In this document: in pieces, positions 37,201 through 44,598 of the stretch | Numbering within the stretch: the stretch's first letter is position 1 | How the letters are laid out: every line of letters begins with the position of its first letter | NCBI RefSeq assembly: GCF_034929435.1 | Contig: NZ_JAYFUM010000030.1 | Location: 18,996 to 82,995 of the forward strand | Reading direction: 5' to 3' | Source: Arcicella rigui | GTDB lineage: Bacteria > Bacteroidota > Bacteroidia > Cytophagales > Spirosomataceae | Length of the DNA: 64,000 bases | Translations under genes and position numbers: made by a program | The notes under the pieces: model-generated | Told to the model about the DNA's origin: nothing | The model's database searches: none | Seen by the model: only the letters and a program-made list of their open reading frames with translations

Positions 37201-38406
37201 CATGCCTGCCAATTGAATGGGACTTATCAAGCCAGTTTTTGTATTGAAAATATTTAGCCCTCTGTTTTCAGTACCAATAAATATATCTCCCGTCGGACTC
37301 TCCGCAAATGATAATACCGAACCACTATTAAAATCCGAAGGATTTAATCTTGTATGATTGAAGTATGCCAAATTGCTATCGTACTTGTTTACGCCAGCTT
37401 TGATTGTTCCAATCCAGTAAATGCCACAGTTATCCAAATAAATATCTCTGACCGAATTCCCAATAAATCTGCCTGCACCACTAAATTTATTCGATGCCGA
37501 ATTATTAATTCTAAGCGTTTTACCGTCTTTCGGATTAAAGATATTCAATCCGTCTTCTGTGCCTACCCAAAGTTTTGAATCTTTATCAAAAGCAATTTTG
37601 TAAATACTATTATCGCTGAGTGTTTCTGCATCCGATTTTACACTTTTGAAATGTTCAAAAGTTTGTCTTTGCACATTCATTTTGTCCAGCCCCTCGCCTG
37701 TACCAAGCCAAAGATTTCCCTCTTTGTCTTCTACTACATTACGAACTATGCCACTGGCAATACTCAAGGGATTATTATCATCATGAAAGTATCGAACAAA
37801 CGTGCCTTTGGCAGGATTCAACAAATGAAAGCCTGCATTTGTACCTACCCAAACGTTGTTTTTACTGTCTTCAAATACTGAAAGAATTACATCAGAATTC
37901 AGCTTATCTTTTCTTGAAGGATTAGCTTTGTAAGTAATTATTTTCTTTGTCTTCGGATTAAAATAATGAAGTCCACTGTATGTACCTACCCAAATATTAC
38001 CTAAATGGTCGGCTCGAAGGCAACGAATCCAACCAAGTTTACTAAAATCAACATTGATAAAATTATTTAAACTTCTGTTGTAAAGCGATAAAGTAATATT
38101 TGAACCAACCCACAAATTCCCGTTTATATCTTCTTGCATCGCCATTACTACTCCCCTGCCGATACTGTTTGAGTCCGTTTCACTATGCCGGTATATGGTA
38201 AAATTTTGTCCGTCAAATTTATTCAGTCCGTCGTCTGTACCAAACCACATAAAGCCGTACTTGTCTTTCAAAATAGCGTTGACGCTATTGGACGATAGTC
38301 CGTTTTTATTATTGAGGTTGATAAAATTATAGTCTTTTACTTGTCCAAATGAATATTGGCAGAGTAAAAGCAACAAAATGATATAATACTTAGTCTTCAT
38401 AGTCAA
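34279..38406 (-). CDS. Hybrid two-component system regulator (HTCS), xylan locus, copy 2
   Basis: A 1375-residue one-piece sensor-regulator. Signal peptide MKTKYYIILLLLLCQYSFGQ; Reg_prop propeller blades (NLWVGS, IWVGTYSGLHYF and others, ~20-680); Y_Y_Y domain (LEGFDKDWNKVG, DPGAYKFRLKA); one transmembrane helix (TYYAYIAYVLILIMIFWTL). Then HisKA with His861 (NLSHELKTPL), HATPase_c (GDTGVGLS, GSGIGLSI), receiver with Asp1160 (SDVNMPN) and AraC-type HTH (ISHIGYEVGFSNPNYFTRAFK). Long stretches are nearly the same as in copy 1 (for example GGGLCLF, GISVFDPQKKIFKN), so the two come from a duplication. It has its own terminator at 34237 and lies upstream of the third SusC/SusD pair. The likely signal is a xylan oligosaccharide. 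Confidence 0.93.
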   Translation of the reverse strand: MTMKTKYYIILLLLLCQYSFGQVKDYNFINLNNKNGLSSNSVNAILKDKYGFMWFGTDDGLNKFDGQNFTIYRHSETDSNSIGRGVVMAMQEDINGNLWVGSNITLSLYNRSLNNFINVDFSKLGWIRCLRADHLGNIWVGTYSGLHYFNPKTKKIITYKANPSRKDKLNSDVILSVFEDSKNNVWVGTNAGFHLLNPAKGTFVRYFHDDNNPLSIASGIVRNVVEDKEGNLWLGTGEGLDKMNVQRQTFEHFKSVKSDAETLSDNSIYKIAFDKDSKLWVGTEDGLNIFNPKDGKTLRINNSASNKFSGAGRFIGNSVRDIYLDNCGIYWIGTIKAGVNKYDSNLAYFNHTRLNPSDFNSGSVLSFAESPTGDIFIGTENRGLNIFNTKTGLISPIQLAGMDANKGIILSLERSENTLWIGTYLYGLYIKDLRTNTTKNIRIPKSNTDATSVPINCLKADKQGNIWIGTNGKGLYKYNIKTGELLHFSRIFYQNQARSTLKNGYITTIEIDFKGNLWIGTNGSGLTIYNPNEKQLKIFNHDNSHLPFDMILAIHCDKKGQIWVGVMGGGLCLFDAKSQNFRQYSVKNLLSNEVICKILEDESGKLWVSNNKGISVFDPQKKIFKNYTYHNGIQQSNFNFGAGLKTSTGEMYFGGNEGFNYFNPKYLNQNRNTPTLVFTDLKIGNKSVNPVENTEITEPISLAKKIDLSYKQNFSLDFVALNYTAPQENQYTYMLEGFDKDWNKVGTVTTAVYTNLDPGAYKFRLKAKSEDSSWHTPEKVIEIIVHPPFWRTYYAYIAYVLILIMIFWTLRRRAIEKLRNEFALAQERLEIKHLIEKERTEAERKMELEQLKIKFLTNLSHELKTPLTLILNPIESLLSKEKSTEKVETLNLINRNAKRLLNIVNQLLDLRKIQENELKLNLSEGDLVSVAREIFDSFKYISERKHIHLDFFSSINEFYTVFDKDKVERILLNLLSNAIKFTNQNGSVYFHIEPDAENGIKLIIGDTGVGLSAEVLDKIFDRFYQVNDKAHILNQGSGIGLSITQEFVKLHGGTINVSSEEGEGSVFTVILPLLEKKQSEGLRTSLTVQEKKKQIESTEEVSNEMAKIEKPTVLLVDDSEDIRTYLRDNLKDKYRIVEASDGKQGWQRALSAHPAIIVSDVNMPNMDGIALLKKLKSDNRTKHIPVILLTVLSEEVDQLNGLQTGANDYLTKPFSFQLLNVKINNLLNLNSTFKDTYSKQINIEIPTMEFMSEDEKYLLKVTQFVEDHISNPDLSVIELSKKMNTSRGTLYSKILSLTGETPVEFVRSVKLKRAAMLLEKTDMKISHIGYEVGFSNPNYFTRAFKAKYNVSPSEYILLKRDPAKIGSHIEEPMPH

Positions 38407-38758
38407 TCAATTTTTTCTTTTTTTGAGTCGAAAAAATCTTTGAATGGGTTGTCAATACTTGAGGTTTTTGAATACACAAAAAATCATTTAGGTGTTTTAC
38501 AAATAGAATGACGTAATTTTTTAAATGTGTAAAATAGACACAAATATAAGAGCTATAAATGAGTGTCTAACTGTTTTTATTCAAAAAAATATTCTTTTAG
38601 TATAATTTATGATTTGTTTGGTGATACTCTTTTACTTTTAAGTTTTGCCAAAAAGGTAAAAAACGATTTTTTTTGAAAAATACTCGAACGTATCAAGCAG
38701 TACGGCATTGATTTTTTGGAGCTTGTAAAGATTGCTGATTTTGATTTTTTTTAAATCT
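38407..38758. other. AT-rich spacer between HTCS copy 2 and the origin
   Basis: No open frame, RNA gene or clear repeat was found. It contains several poly-T/poly-A runs and must hold the promoter of the HTCS gene (minus strand), but no convincing -7 element stands out. It forms the left flank of the replication origin. Confidence 0.5.
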
Positions 38759-38761
38759 AAT

Positions 38762-38778
38762 TACGAGGAAAACCCCGT
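38762..38778 (+). repeat. Outlying iteron, left
   Basis: TACGAGGAAAACCCCGT, one base different from the tandem iterons (AGG instead of AGA). It lies 144 bp left of the array across an AT-rich stretch and carries the same variant as the outlying copy at 39142. Confidence 0.85.
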
Positions 38779-38921
38779 CACGGTAAATTTCATTTATTTA
38801 AAAATTAAAAAAATCAAAAAACAACTAATATTAGTAGCTATTATACTATTATTAACTATTATACTATTAGAGAATTTTACGTTTGTAACTTTTTGATTTT
38901 CAGTATTTTATAAAATTCAAT
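38779..38921. other. AT-rich segment of the origin (possible DNA unwinding element)
   Basis: A very AT-rich stretch between the left outlying iteron and the array. It contains the 14-mer CTATTATACTATTA twice (38838-38851 and 38856-38869, period 18 bp). AT-rich direct repeats beside iterons are the usual layout of the melting site in Rep_3 plasmid origins. No DnaA box close to TTATCCACA was seen. Confidence 0.55.
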
Positions 38922-39066
38922 TACGAGAAAAACCCCGTCTAACTACGAGAAAAACCCCGTTAACTACGAGAAAAACCCCGTCTAACTACGAGAAAAACCC
39001 CGTTAATTACGAGAAAAACCCCGTTAACTACGAGAAAAACCCCGTCAACTACGAGAAAAACCCCGT
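38922..39066 (+). repeat. Iteron array, seven tandem copies (replication origin)
   Basis: Seven identical 17-bp units TACGAGAAAAACCCCGT begin at 38922, 38944, 38965, 38987, 39008, 39029 and 39050. Spacings are 22, 21, 22, 21, 21 and 21 bp, about two helical turns, so an initiator would bind all on one face of the DNA. Each unit is preceded by AAC or AAT and followed by C or T. With the AT-rich segment to the left and the Rep_3 gene 160 bp to the right this is a textbook iteron origin. Confidence 0.93.
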
Positions 39067-39141
39067 CAGTATTTTTTAAGGTATTCATTGGCAATGATTT
39101 TTTGTTTTCTGAGATGTAAAACCTTGATAAATAATTTCAAC

Positions 39142-39158
39142 TACGAGGAAAACCCCGT
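39142..39158 (+). repeat. Outlying iteron, right
   Basis: TACGAGGAAAACCCCGT, identical to the left outlying copy, placed 76 bp after the array and 70 bp before the rep start. It may serve in control of rep transcription. Confidence 0.85.
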
Positions 39159-39194
39159 CAAAGTATTTTATTAAATTTGTTGCGAGGGATTTTT

Positions 39195-39210
39195 TTATTA
39201 CTCGTAATAA
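39195..39210. promoter_or_regulatory. Inverted repeat at the rep promoter, likely initiator operator
   Basis: TTATTAC-TC-GTAATAA is a 7-bp inverted repeat ending 18 bp before the rep start codon. Its right half CTCGTAAT is the reverse complement of the iteron part ATTACGAG. In Rep_3 plasmids an inverted repeat sharing sequence with the iterons is where initiator dimers repress their own gene. That role is inferred here. Confidence 0.6.
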
Positions 39211-39228
39211 ATAAGTATTTTTGATGCT

Positions 39229-40401
39229 ATGAAACAGCAAAAGAAACCTACCATTGTAGAGTCTGATATAACGGTTGCCCAACACAACGAGTTGGTCAAG
39301 GCGAGATTCAATATGTCGTTGATGGAGACTCGGCTATTTATCGCTTTATTGGGTCGTATCAACAAAGGTGATACAGATTTTTCTTTGTGCAGAATTCCTA
39401 TCTCAGAAGTATCTTCCAATGTTGATGGTGGCAAAGCTTATCAAGACGTAAAAGAAGCCGTCATCAAATTATCAAGTAAAGTGATTACTGTTGAAACGGT
39501 TGACCAAAACGGAAAACGTGAAATTATCAGCGACCCCCTAATGGCTACTTGTCGATACAAAGATGGTTCAGGTTTTATTGTTGCTCAACTAAACAGTTTT
39601 GTGAAGCCCTACCTTTTACAATTGAAAGGAAATTTCACCGTAGCCGAAATCAAAGTTTTACTTCAATTACGAAGTTATTATTCGTATCGTATCTATTGGT
39701 TGTTGAAATCTTTTTCGTACAATTCTAATACTTTCAGTATAAAAGTTGAAGATTTAAAAACCATGATGGGCATAGAAGGACAGTATCCCAATTTTTATGA
39801 TTTCAAAAAATGGGTGTTGTTAGTATCGCAGCGAGAGCTGACGCAAACCGATATGGCTTTTTCTTTTAACGAAATCAAAGAAGGGCGTTCGGTAAAACAA
39901 GTGGAGTTTATCATCAACAGACAGTTATCTTTACCTATGGAAGAAGAATTGAACTTGCCCAATCATCTTCAAAGTTTGTTGTCTGAAATTGGCGTAAGTT
40001 TAAACTCTATGCAAGAGATTAGCGAAATGCTCAATAGTGGAAAGATAGACCAAGACTATATTTATTTTGTTATCAAAGAATTAAAAGATAAAAAATCAAA
40101 AGGAAGTATTAAATCGCTTTCAGGGGCTATTTACTCAGCCATTACCAAACAGCATTTGATGGAAGCTTATCTTAGCGAGAAAAACCAAAAGATTTATAAG
40201 CAACCAGTTACCACCCAAAAGAAAGAAGAAAGTAAACCTGTGGTGAAATTAAAGCTCAAAGAACAAGAAGAAGGTTTTGCCGCCATGTTGAAAAGAAAAG
40301 TAGCTCCAGCAAAAGACTTTACTACTTATTTGGCTTCTTTGATGGCAGAAGGTTTTAGAATTGAACTAATAAACGGAGAAGAATATTTAATAAAAGATTA
40401 G
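39229..40401 (+). CDS. Rep_3-family replication initiator protein
   Basis: A 390-residue initiator. The N-terminal winged helix (DITVAQHNELVKARFNMSLMETRLFIALLGRI, ~13-45) is the classical start of Rep_3/RepB proteins. The second winged helix follows (FTVAEIKVLLQLRSYYSYRIYWLLKSF, then VEDLKTMMG, FKKWVLLVSQREL). The last ~130 residues are a longer, charged tail with SIKSLSGAIYSAITKQ and YLASLMAEGFRIE, also seen in Bacteroidetes plasmid Rep proteins. It should bind the iterons at 38922-39066 and open the AT-rich segment. It is followed after 10 bp by parA. Presence on the same molecule as a xylan locus implies an extrachromosomal or secondary replicon, or an integrated one. Confidence 0.92.
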   Translation: MKQQKKPTIVESDITVAQHNELVKARFNMSLMETRLFIALLGRINKGDTDFSLCRIPISEVSSNVDGGKAYQDVKEAVIKLSSKVITVETVDQNGKREIISDPLMATCRYKDGSGFIVAQLNSFVKPYLLQLKGNFTVAEIKVLLQLRSYYSYRIYWLLKSFSYNSNTFSIKVEDLKTMMGIEGQYPNFYDFKKWVLLVSQRELTQTDMAFSFNEIKEGRSVKQVEFIINRQLSLPMEEELNLPNHLQSLLSEIGVSLNSMQEISEMLNSGKIDQDYIYFVIKELKDKKSKGSIKSLSGAIYSAITKQHLMEAYLSEKNQKIYKQPVTTQKKEESKPVVKLKLKEQEEGFAAMLKRKVAPAKDFTTYLASLMAEGFRIELINGEEYLIKD

Positions 40402-40411
40402 AAAAACAAAT

Positions 40412-41149
40412 ATGAAAGTATTTTCAATTACCAATAATAAAGGCGGAACAGGTAAAACAACCACAACTTTAAATTTGGGGGCTGCTTTGGCACAGAAAGG
40501 CTTCAAAGTATTATTGATTGACCTTGATGCTCAATGTAACCTAAGTATAGCTCTGGGCGTTAAGAATAATCAAAACCATATCGGCGAATTATTGGTCGGA
40601 GAGGCAACTTTTGAAGAAACGCTTGTCAGAAAAGACAAAATGGATATTTTACCTTCAAGCCGATTACTGTTAAGTTTCGAGTACCGAATCAATATGGAAC
40701 CTGACTCTGGTTATTTTTTACAAGAACAACTTGAAGGACGAGCTTACGATTATGTATTGATTGACTGTCCGCCAAGTTTGGGTTCATTAACAGTAAATGC
40801 ACTTGTTGCCAGCGATTACTTCATTGTGCCTATTCAAGGAGAAAATTTTGCTTATGTTGGTTTGGACGAAATCTTACAATTATGTACGAAAATCAGAAAA
40901 AGGATGAATCCCAACATTCAATTAGGAGGAATTCTTTTGAATAAATTTGATATGAGAACCAAGTTTAGTCAAATGATTTTTGCGAAATTGTCGGAAAATT
41001 CCGACATCAAGCTTTACAAATCGAATATTCGTCAAGATGTCGCTTTGATGGAATGTACCGCTTTTGCTCAGAGTATTTTTGAATATGCCCCCGAATCAAG
41101 AGGAGCAAGTGATTACATGGCACTCTGTGAGGAAGTACTCAATCAATAA
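40412..41149 (+). CDS. parA: ParA-family partition ATPase
   Basis: A 245-residue ParA/Soj-like ATPase with the deviant Walker A KGGTGKTT (Lys10 signature lysine, Lys15), the A' motif LLIDLDAQCNLS and Walker B VLIDCPPSLG. It lacks an N-terminal DNA-binding domain, so it is the short (type Ib-like or Soj-like) form. It lies 10 bp after the rep gene and 59 bp before a probable partner gene. Role: ATP-driven segregation of the replicon copies. Confidence 0.93.
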   Translation: MKVFSITNNKGGTGKTTTTLNLGAALAQKGFKVLLIDLDAQCNLSIALGVKNNQNHIGELLVGEATFEETLVRKDKMDILPSSRLLLSFEYRINMEPDSGYFLQEQLEGRAYDYVLIDCPPSLGSLTVNALVASDYFIVPIQGENFAYVGLDEILQLCTKIRKRMNPNIQLGGILLNKFDMRTKFSQMIFAKLSENSDIKLYKSNIRQDVALMECTAFAQSIFEYAPESRGASDYMALCEEVLNQ

Positions 41150-41153
41150 GCAT

Positions 41154-41177
41154 AAAACCATCCATTTGGTTTTTGAT
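41154..41177 (+). terminator. Small hairpin with T-run after parA
   Basis: Arms AAAACCA (41154-41160) and TGGTTTT (41167-41173) around six bases, followed by TG and TTTT. The short stem suggests attenuation between parA and the next gene rather than a full stop. Confidence 0.35.
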
Positions 41178-41208
41178 TTTAAATAATGGCTGATTAATAG
41201 AGCATAAA

Positions 41209-41988
41209 ATGGCAAAGAAAAGTTTTAGTAATGATTTGTTGAGAGATTTGCACAGCGAATCTTTAGTGATGGATATAGTTCCGCAGATAGAAGAATCGAC
41301 CGTACTTTCGGACTTGAATTCAAGCGAACAAGATAGATTAAGTTTATGTGAAGCTGTTATCGAAAAAGGACTCAATACTTTTGTTGAGGTGGGAAATGCT
41401 CTTTTTGAAATTAGAAATAATAAATTATACCGAGCAAATTTCACCACTTTTGAAAGCTATTGTAGAGATAGATGGAATTTAAAAAGACAAAGAGCGTATG
41501 AATTAATGGATGCGGCGGCTGTCGTAAATACTTTGTCGGAAATTTCCGACAAAAGTGAGTCGGAAAATCAGGCGGTAATTGTTGTTCCAACGAAAGAGTC
41601 ACATGCTGCGGCACTTAGTAAAGTATCAGAAGATTTAAGAACACAAGTTTGGGAAAAAGCTTTAGAGAAAAATCAATCGTCGGGCAAAGCCATTACAGCC
41701 AAAATGATTGATAGCATTGCAAAAGAAATCGGCGGTGGAGAAGTAATTATACAAGTATCGCCAGAAGTTGAAGAGCGAAATACCTTGGTAAAGCAAATTA
41801 GAGAGAAAGTCAAAAAAGCAAAATTAGACCAAATTATGGTTGAAATTAAAGGCGAGTTTTTGATAGAAAATAATTTGGTAGAAATTTGGCAAACATTAAA
41901 TAATGATGCGGCTGCCATTACCGAAAACTATAAAACCTATATCACACTTAGTCAGGCAGAAGAATTAGGTTTAATTCGTAAAGCTTAG
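41209..41988 (+). CDS. Putative partition partner of ParA (ParB role), plasmid DNA-binding-like protein
   Basis: A 259-residue protein without a classical ParB N-terminal nuclease-like domain. Residues ~45-100 hold GLNTFVEVGNALFEIRNNKLYR and FESYCRDRWNLKRQRAYELMDAA, a motif found in many plasmid and phage DNA-associated proteins. The middle has SHAAALSKVSEDLRTQVWEKAL, resembling the helical part after a ParB DNA-binding domain. The C-terminus is charged and helical. It is third in the rep-parA operon and is followed by a strong hairpin. A centromere-binding role is inferred only from position, and the centromere was not identified. Confidence 0.6.
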   Translation: MAKKSFSNDLLRDLHSESLVMDIVPQIEESTVLSDLNSSEQDRLSLCEAVIEKGLNTFVEVGNALFEIRNNKLYRANFTTFESYCRDRWNLKRQRAYELMDAAAVVNTLSEISDKSESENQAVIVVPTKESHAAALSKVSEDLRTQVWEKALEKNQSSGKAITAKMIDSIAKEIGGGEVIIQVSPEVEERNTLVKQIREKVKKAKLDQIMVEIKGEFLIENNLVEIWQTLNNDAAAITENYKTYITLSQAEELGLIRKA

Positions 41989-42094
41989 TACTCATTAAAA
42001 ACCCTCAATGTTTTCTTGATAAGAGGAGAAACATTGGCGTTTTGTTTGGAATCAGCTCGAATAATAGCATTTTTAAAAGAAAAAGGGTATTCAG

Positions 42095-42114
42095 ACGGTA
42101 CTTTTCTCGTAGTT
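42095..42114 (-). repeat. Degenerate inverted iteron copy
   Basis: The minus strand matches a 20-bp iteron unit (AACTACGAGAAAA plus the GT end) at 17 of 20 positions; the three changes lie in the C-run. It stands alone, in inverted orientation, 3 kb from the array and directly beside the hairpin at 42115. Confidence 0.55.
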
Positions 42115-42160
42115 AAATGGATTGTGATATAGCAATAGAAATATCACAATCCATTTTTAT
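42115..42160 (+). terminator. Strong terminator of the rep-par operon
   Basis: Perfect 16-bp arms AAATGGATTGTGATAT (42115-42130) and ATATCACAATCCATTT (42141-42156) around a 10-base loop, followed on the plus strand by TTATTTTC. It separates the plus-strand rep-par genes from the convergent GMC oxidoreductase gene and could serve both. Confidence 0.8.
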
Positions 42161-42165
42161 TTTCA

Positions 42166-43881
42166 TTAAAGCTCTCTTTTTTTCAAAGCTTTCACGGCAT
42201 AATCTGCTGCACGAGCTGTTAAAGCCATATAAGTAATAGAAGGATTCACACAAGAAGATGAAGTCATCGCTGCACCATCAGTCACGAAAACATTTTTTAC
42301 TGAATGTACTTGGTTGAAAGCATTCAAAACAGACGTTTTAGGGTCACGACCCATACGAGCAGTTCCCATTTCGTGAATACCCAAACCTAAATGTACTTCT
42401 GGGCGGTTGTAGCCAGTAATATTTTTGAAGCCAGCAGCGTCCATCATTTCCATAGCCGAATTCATAATATCTTTTCGCATCATGATTTCGTTTTCGCCGA
42501 AAGCGGCATCAAAAACAATCATTGGTACGCCCCATTTATCTTTACGGGTAGGGTCGAGGTACATACGGTTTTCTGGATTCGGTAATACTTCTCCAAAACC
42601 ACCAAAGCCAATAGTCCATTGTCCCGGTTTGGTTAAATCTTTTTTGAAATCTGCTCCAAAACCATCAGCATTTACGCCTCTGTTCCAGCCCTCACGGCTT
42701 GCTCCACCTTGATAACCAAAGCCTCTTAGATAAGCTTGTTTATCATTTCCCCAATTTCGGAAACGTGGAATGTATAGTGCATTCGGGCGTTGTCCGTAAA
42801 CATAATCATCCAGAAAACCCTCAATCGTTGCCGTAGCACCAACGCCCAAGTGATGATCCATGATATTTCTGCCTACTTGGTCGCTATCATTTCCTAAACC
42901 ATTCGTAAAACGACTTGATTTAGAATTGAGCAATAAAGCCGCTGTATTCATAGCACCTGCATTCAAGAAGATAATTTTGGCAAAAAACTCTTCTGTTTGC
43001 ATGGTGTTTTGGTTAATTACACGCACGCCTGTTGCTCTTTGTTTTTGTTCGTCATAAATAATTTCCGAAACGATACTATCATGCAAAATACTCAATCGTT
43101 TGGTCAGGTTGGCTGCTGGAATTGCCCCTGATAAAGAACTGTAATATGCACCATACGGACAGCCACGAGCACATTTATTGCGATACTGGCACGAAGCTCG
43201 GCCCAATTTGGTATGTATTTCTTGTGGTTGCGAAAGGTTTGCCACACGCCCAACGGTTACGGGACGATTGAATTTGTCAAGCATCATTTTTTTGAAATGA
43301 AGTTCTGGAGCAAACAATGGCATGGCTGGCAAGAAATGTCCGTCGGGCAAAACATCTAAACCTTCTTTCTGACCGCTAACGCCTACAAATTTTTCTACAT
43401 GAGTGTACCACGGTTCTAAATCTTCATATCTGATTGGCCAATCTATGCCTACACCTTCTTTGGCATTGGCTTCAAAATCTTGTCTATTAAATCGGTAGGA
43501 CTGTCGTCCCCAGTGCATCGACTTTCCGCCAGTATGATAGGCTCGAATCCAGTCGAAAGGACGTTTCTCTATATACGGATTATTTTTATCATTGGTAAAA
43601 TGTCCGCCAGTTTCTTCATTGGCTAAATTTCCAAAACGCTTATTGGCCCAAAGTTCCTCAGCCGAATGTGTTGGTATTTTTCCACGATGCTCAAAATCCC
43701 AAGGTTCTTTCATGGCGGTATCATAATCTTGCGGATGCTTAATTTCACGACCACGCTCTATCATCAACACATTTAGTCCTTTTTCCGTCAGTTCTTTTGC
43801 GGCGAAACCACCCGTCATACCCGAACCCACCACTATCGCATCAAAAGTATTATTTTTATTGGCTTTTAAATTCAAATTCAT
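42166..43881 (-). CDS. GMC-family FAD dehydrogenase with a Cys-X5-Cys-X3-Cys Fe-S motif (sugar/gluconate dehydrogenase alpha subunit-like)
   Basis: A 571-residue GMC oxidoreductase. The FAD-binding site is GSGMTGG (19-25) with Glu42 in MIERG; the active-site region GIHEMGTARMG and SSCVNPSITYMALTARAADY are near the C-terminus. Cys231, Cys237 and Cys241 have the CX5CX3C spacing that holds the 3Fe-4S cluster in bacterial FAD-dependent glucose dehydrogenase. Electrons would pass through this cluster to an external acceptor. The gene lies 93 bp after the small-subunit gene (43975-44598), the usual gamma-alpha order. No cytochrome c subunit follows, so the electron acceptor is unknown. The sugar or alcohol substrate cannot be read from the sequence. 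Confidence 0.88.
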   Translation of the reverse strand: MNLNLKANKNNTFDAIVVGSGMTGGFAAKELTEKGLNVLMIERGREIKHPQDYDTAMKEPWDFEHRGKIPTHSAEELWANKRFGNLANEETGGHFTNDKNNPYIEKRPFDWIRAYHTGGKSMHWGRQSYRFNRQDFEANAKEGVGIDWPIRYEDLEPWYTHVEKFVGVSGQKEGLDVLPDGHFLPAMPLFAPELHFKKMMLDKFNRPVTVGRVANLSQPQEIHTKLGRASCQYRNKCARGCPYGAYYSSLSGAIPAANLTKRLSILHDSIVSEIIYDEQKQRATGVRVINQNTMQTEEFFAKIIFLNAGAMNTAALLLNSKSSRFTNGLGNDSDQVGRNIMDHHLGVGATATIEGFLDDYVYGQRPNALYIPRFRNWGNDKQAYLRGFGYQGGASREGWNRGVNADGFGADFKKDLTKPGQWTIGFGGFGEVLPNPENRMYLDPTRKDKWGVPMIVFDAAFGENEIMMRKDIMNSAMEMMDAAGFKNITGYNRPEVHLGLGIHEMGTARMGRDPKTSVLNAFNQVHSVKNVFVTDGAAMTSSSCVNPSITYMALTARAADYAVKALKKREL

Positions 43882-43974
43882 GTTTGAAAGGTTTTTAAAA
43901 TTGAGTGATTCATTAGATTCATACTTGATTCAAAGCATAAATCTTTAATTAAAATGGGAAAATCATATAGCTAA

Positions 43975-44598
43975 TCAATACGAATATGATTTTTGGTTAG
44001 GCTTCAATTTGATATTTTCAACTTTCCCAGGAATCTGTACGTACTCAAAAGAAGCCTTGATACCTGCTTCGGAAGTGAAATAGCCCAATAAAGTTAATTC
44101 TTTCATTAATCGCCAGAAAGGTAGCCCTTTAGGTACTTTTTTGATGTCCTCGTGGTCGTCGTTATCGCCCATTTTGGTTTGTTTCATTTGGCGAGCTTTC
44201 ATTTCGGCTTTGGTTTCTTGTTCCAAATATTTAAGCACTCCATGGCGTTCGCTTTCATTCATTTCCAAGAATTTGGCTTGTTCAATCGAGGTTAGACCTT
44301 CTAAAAAACTCAAATGCTCGGCTTGAGCGTAGCAATCTTTGAGCATCATTTCGATAAAAGCAGGTACGCCCACATCTTTTGCTCCGGGCGACGCCTCGCC
44401 GGGCGTATCGGTTTTGGGGATAATCATTTCAGCAATTTCGGCAACAATTTTTTGTTGCGTTGCTGTTAGACTAAATGCTGCAATATTGGAATTGACTTTT
44501 TCTGCTTTTTCCCAACGACTCATCGCCATGACTGTTGGAGCAGAAAATGTTCCCCCCATTAGCAAAGCTACATTTTTAATGACTTCTCTTCTGTTCAT
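43975..44598 (-). CDS. Gluconate 2-dehydrogenase subunit 3-family protein (gamma subunit)
   Basis: About 207 residues from the ATG at 44598. The longer frame from 44646 adds an unlikely N-terminus, while the chosen start gives MNRREVIKNVALLMGG with two arginines, a Tat-type signal. Family motifs: TATQQKIVAEIAEMIIPKTDTPGEASPGAKDVGVPAFIEMML and PFWRLMKELTLLGYFTSEAG. In this enzyme family the small subunit helps export and maturation of the FAD subunit, which follows downstream. A histidine/acid patch (GDNDDHEDIKK) interrupts the C-terminal half. Confidence 0.88.
   Translation of the reverse strand: MNRREVIKNVALLMGGTFSAPTVMAMSRWEKAEKVNSNIAAFSLTATQQKIVAEIAEMIIPKTDTPGEASPGAKDVGVPAFIEMMLKDCYAQAEHLSFLEGLTSIEQAKFLEMNESERHGVLKYLEQETKAEMKARQMKQTKMGDNDDHEDIKKVPKGLPFWRLMKELTLLGYFTSEAGIKASFEYVQIPGKVENIKLKPNQKSYSY

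Noticed and set aside
38922..39066. CRISPR array
   Set aside because: Repeats of 17-21 bp follow each other directly, with no unique spacers and no cas genes; beside a Rep_3 gene they are iterons.
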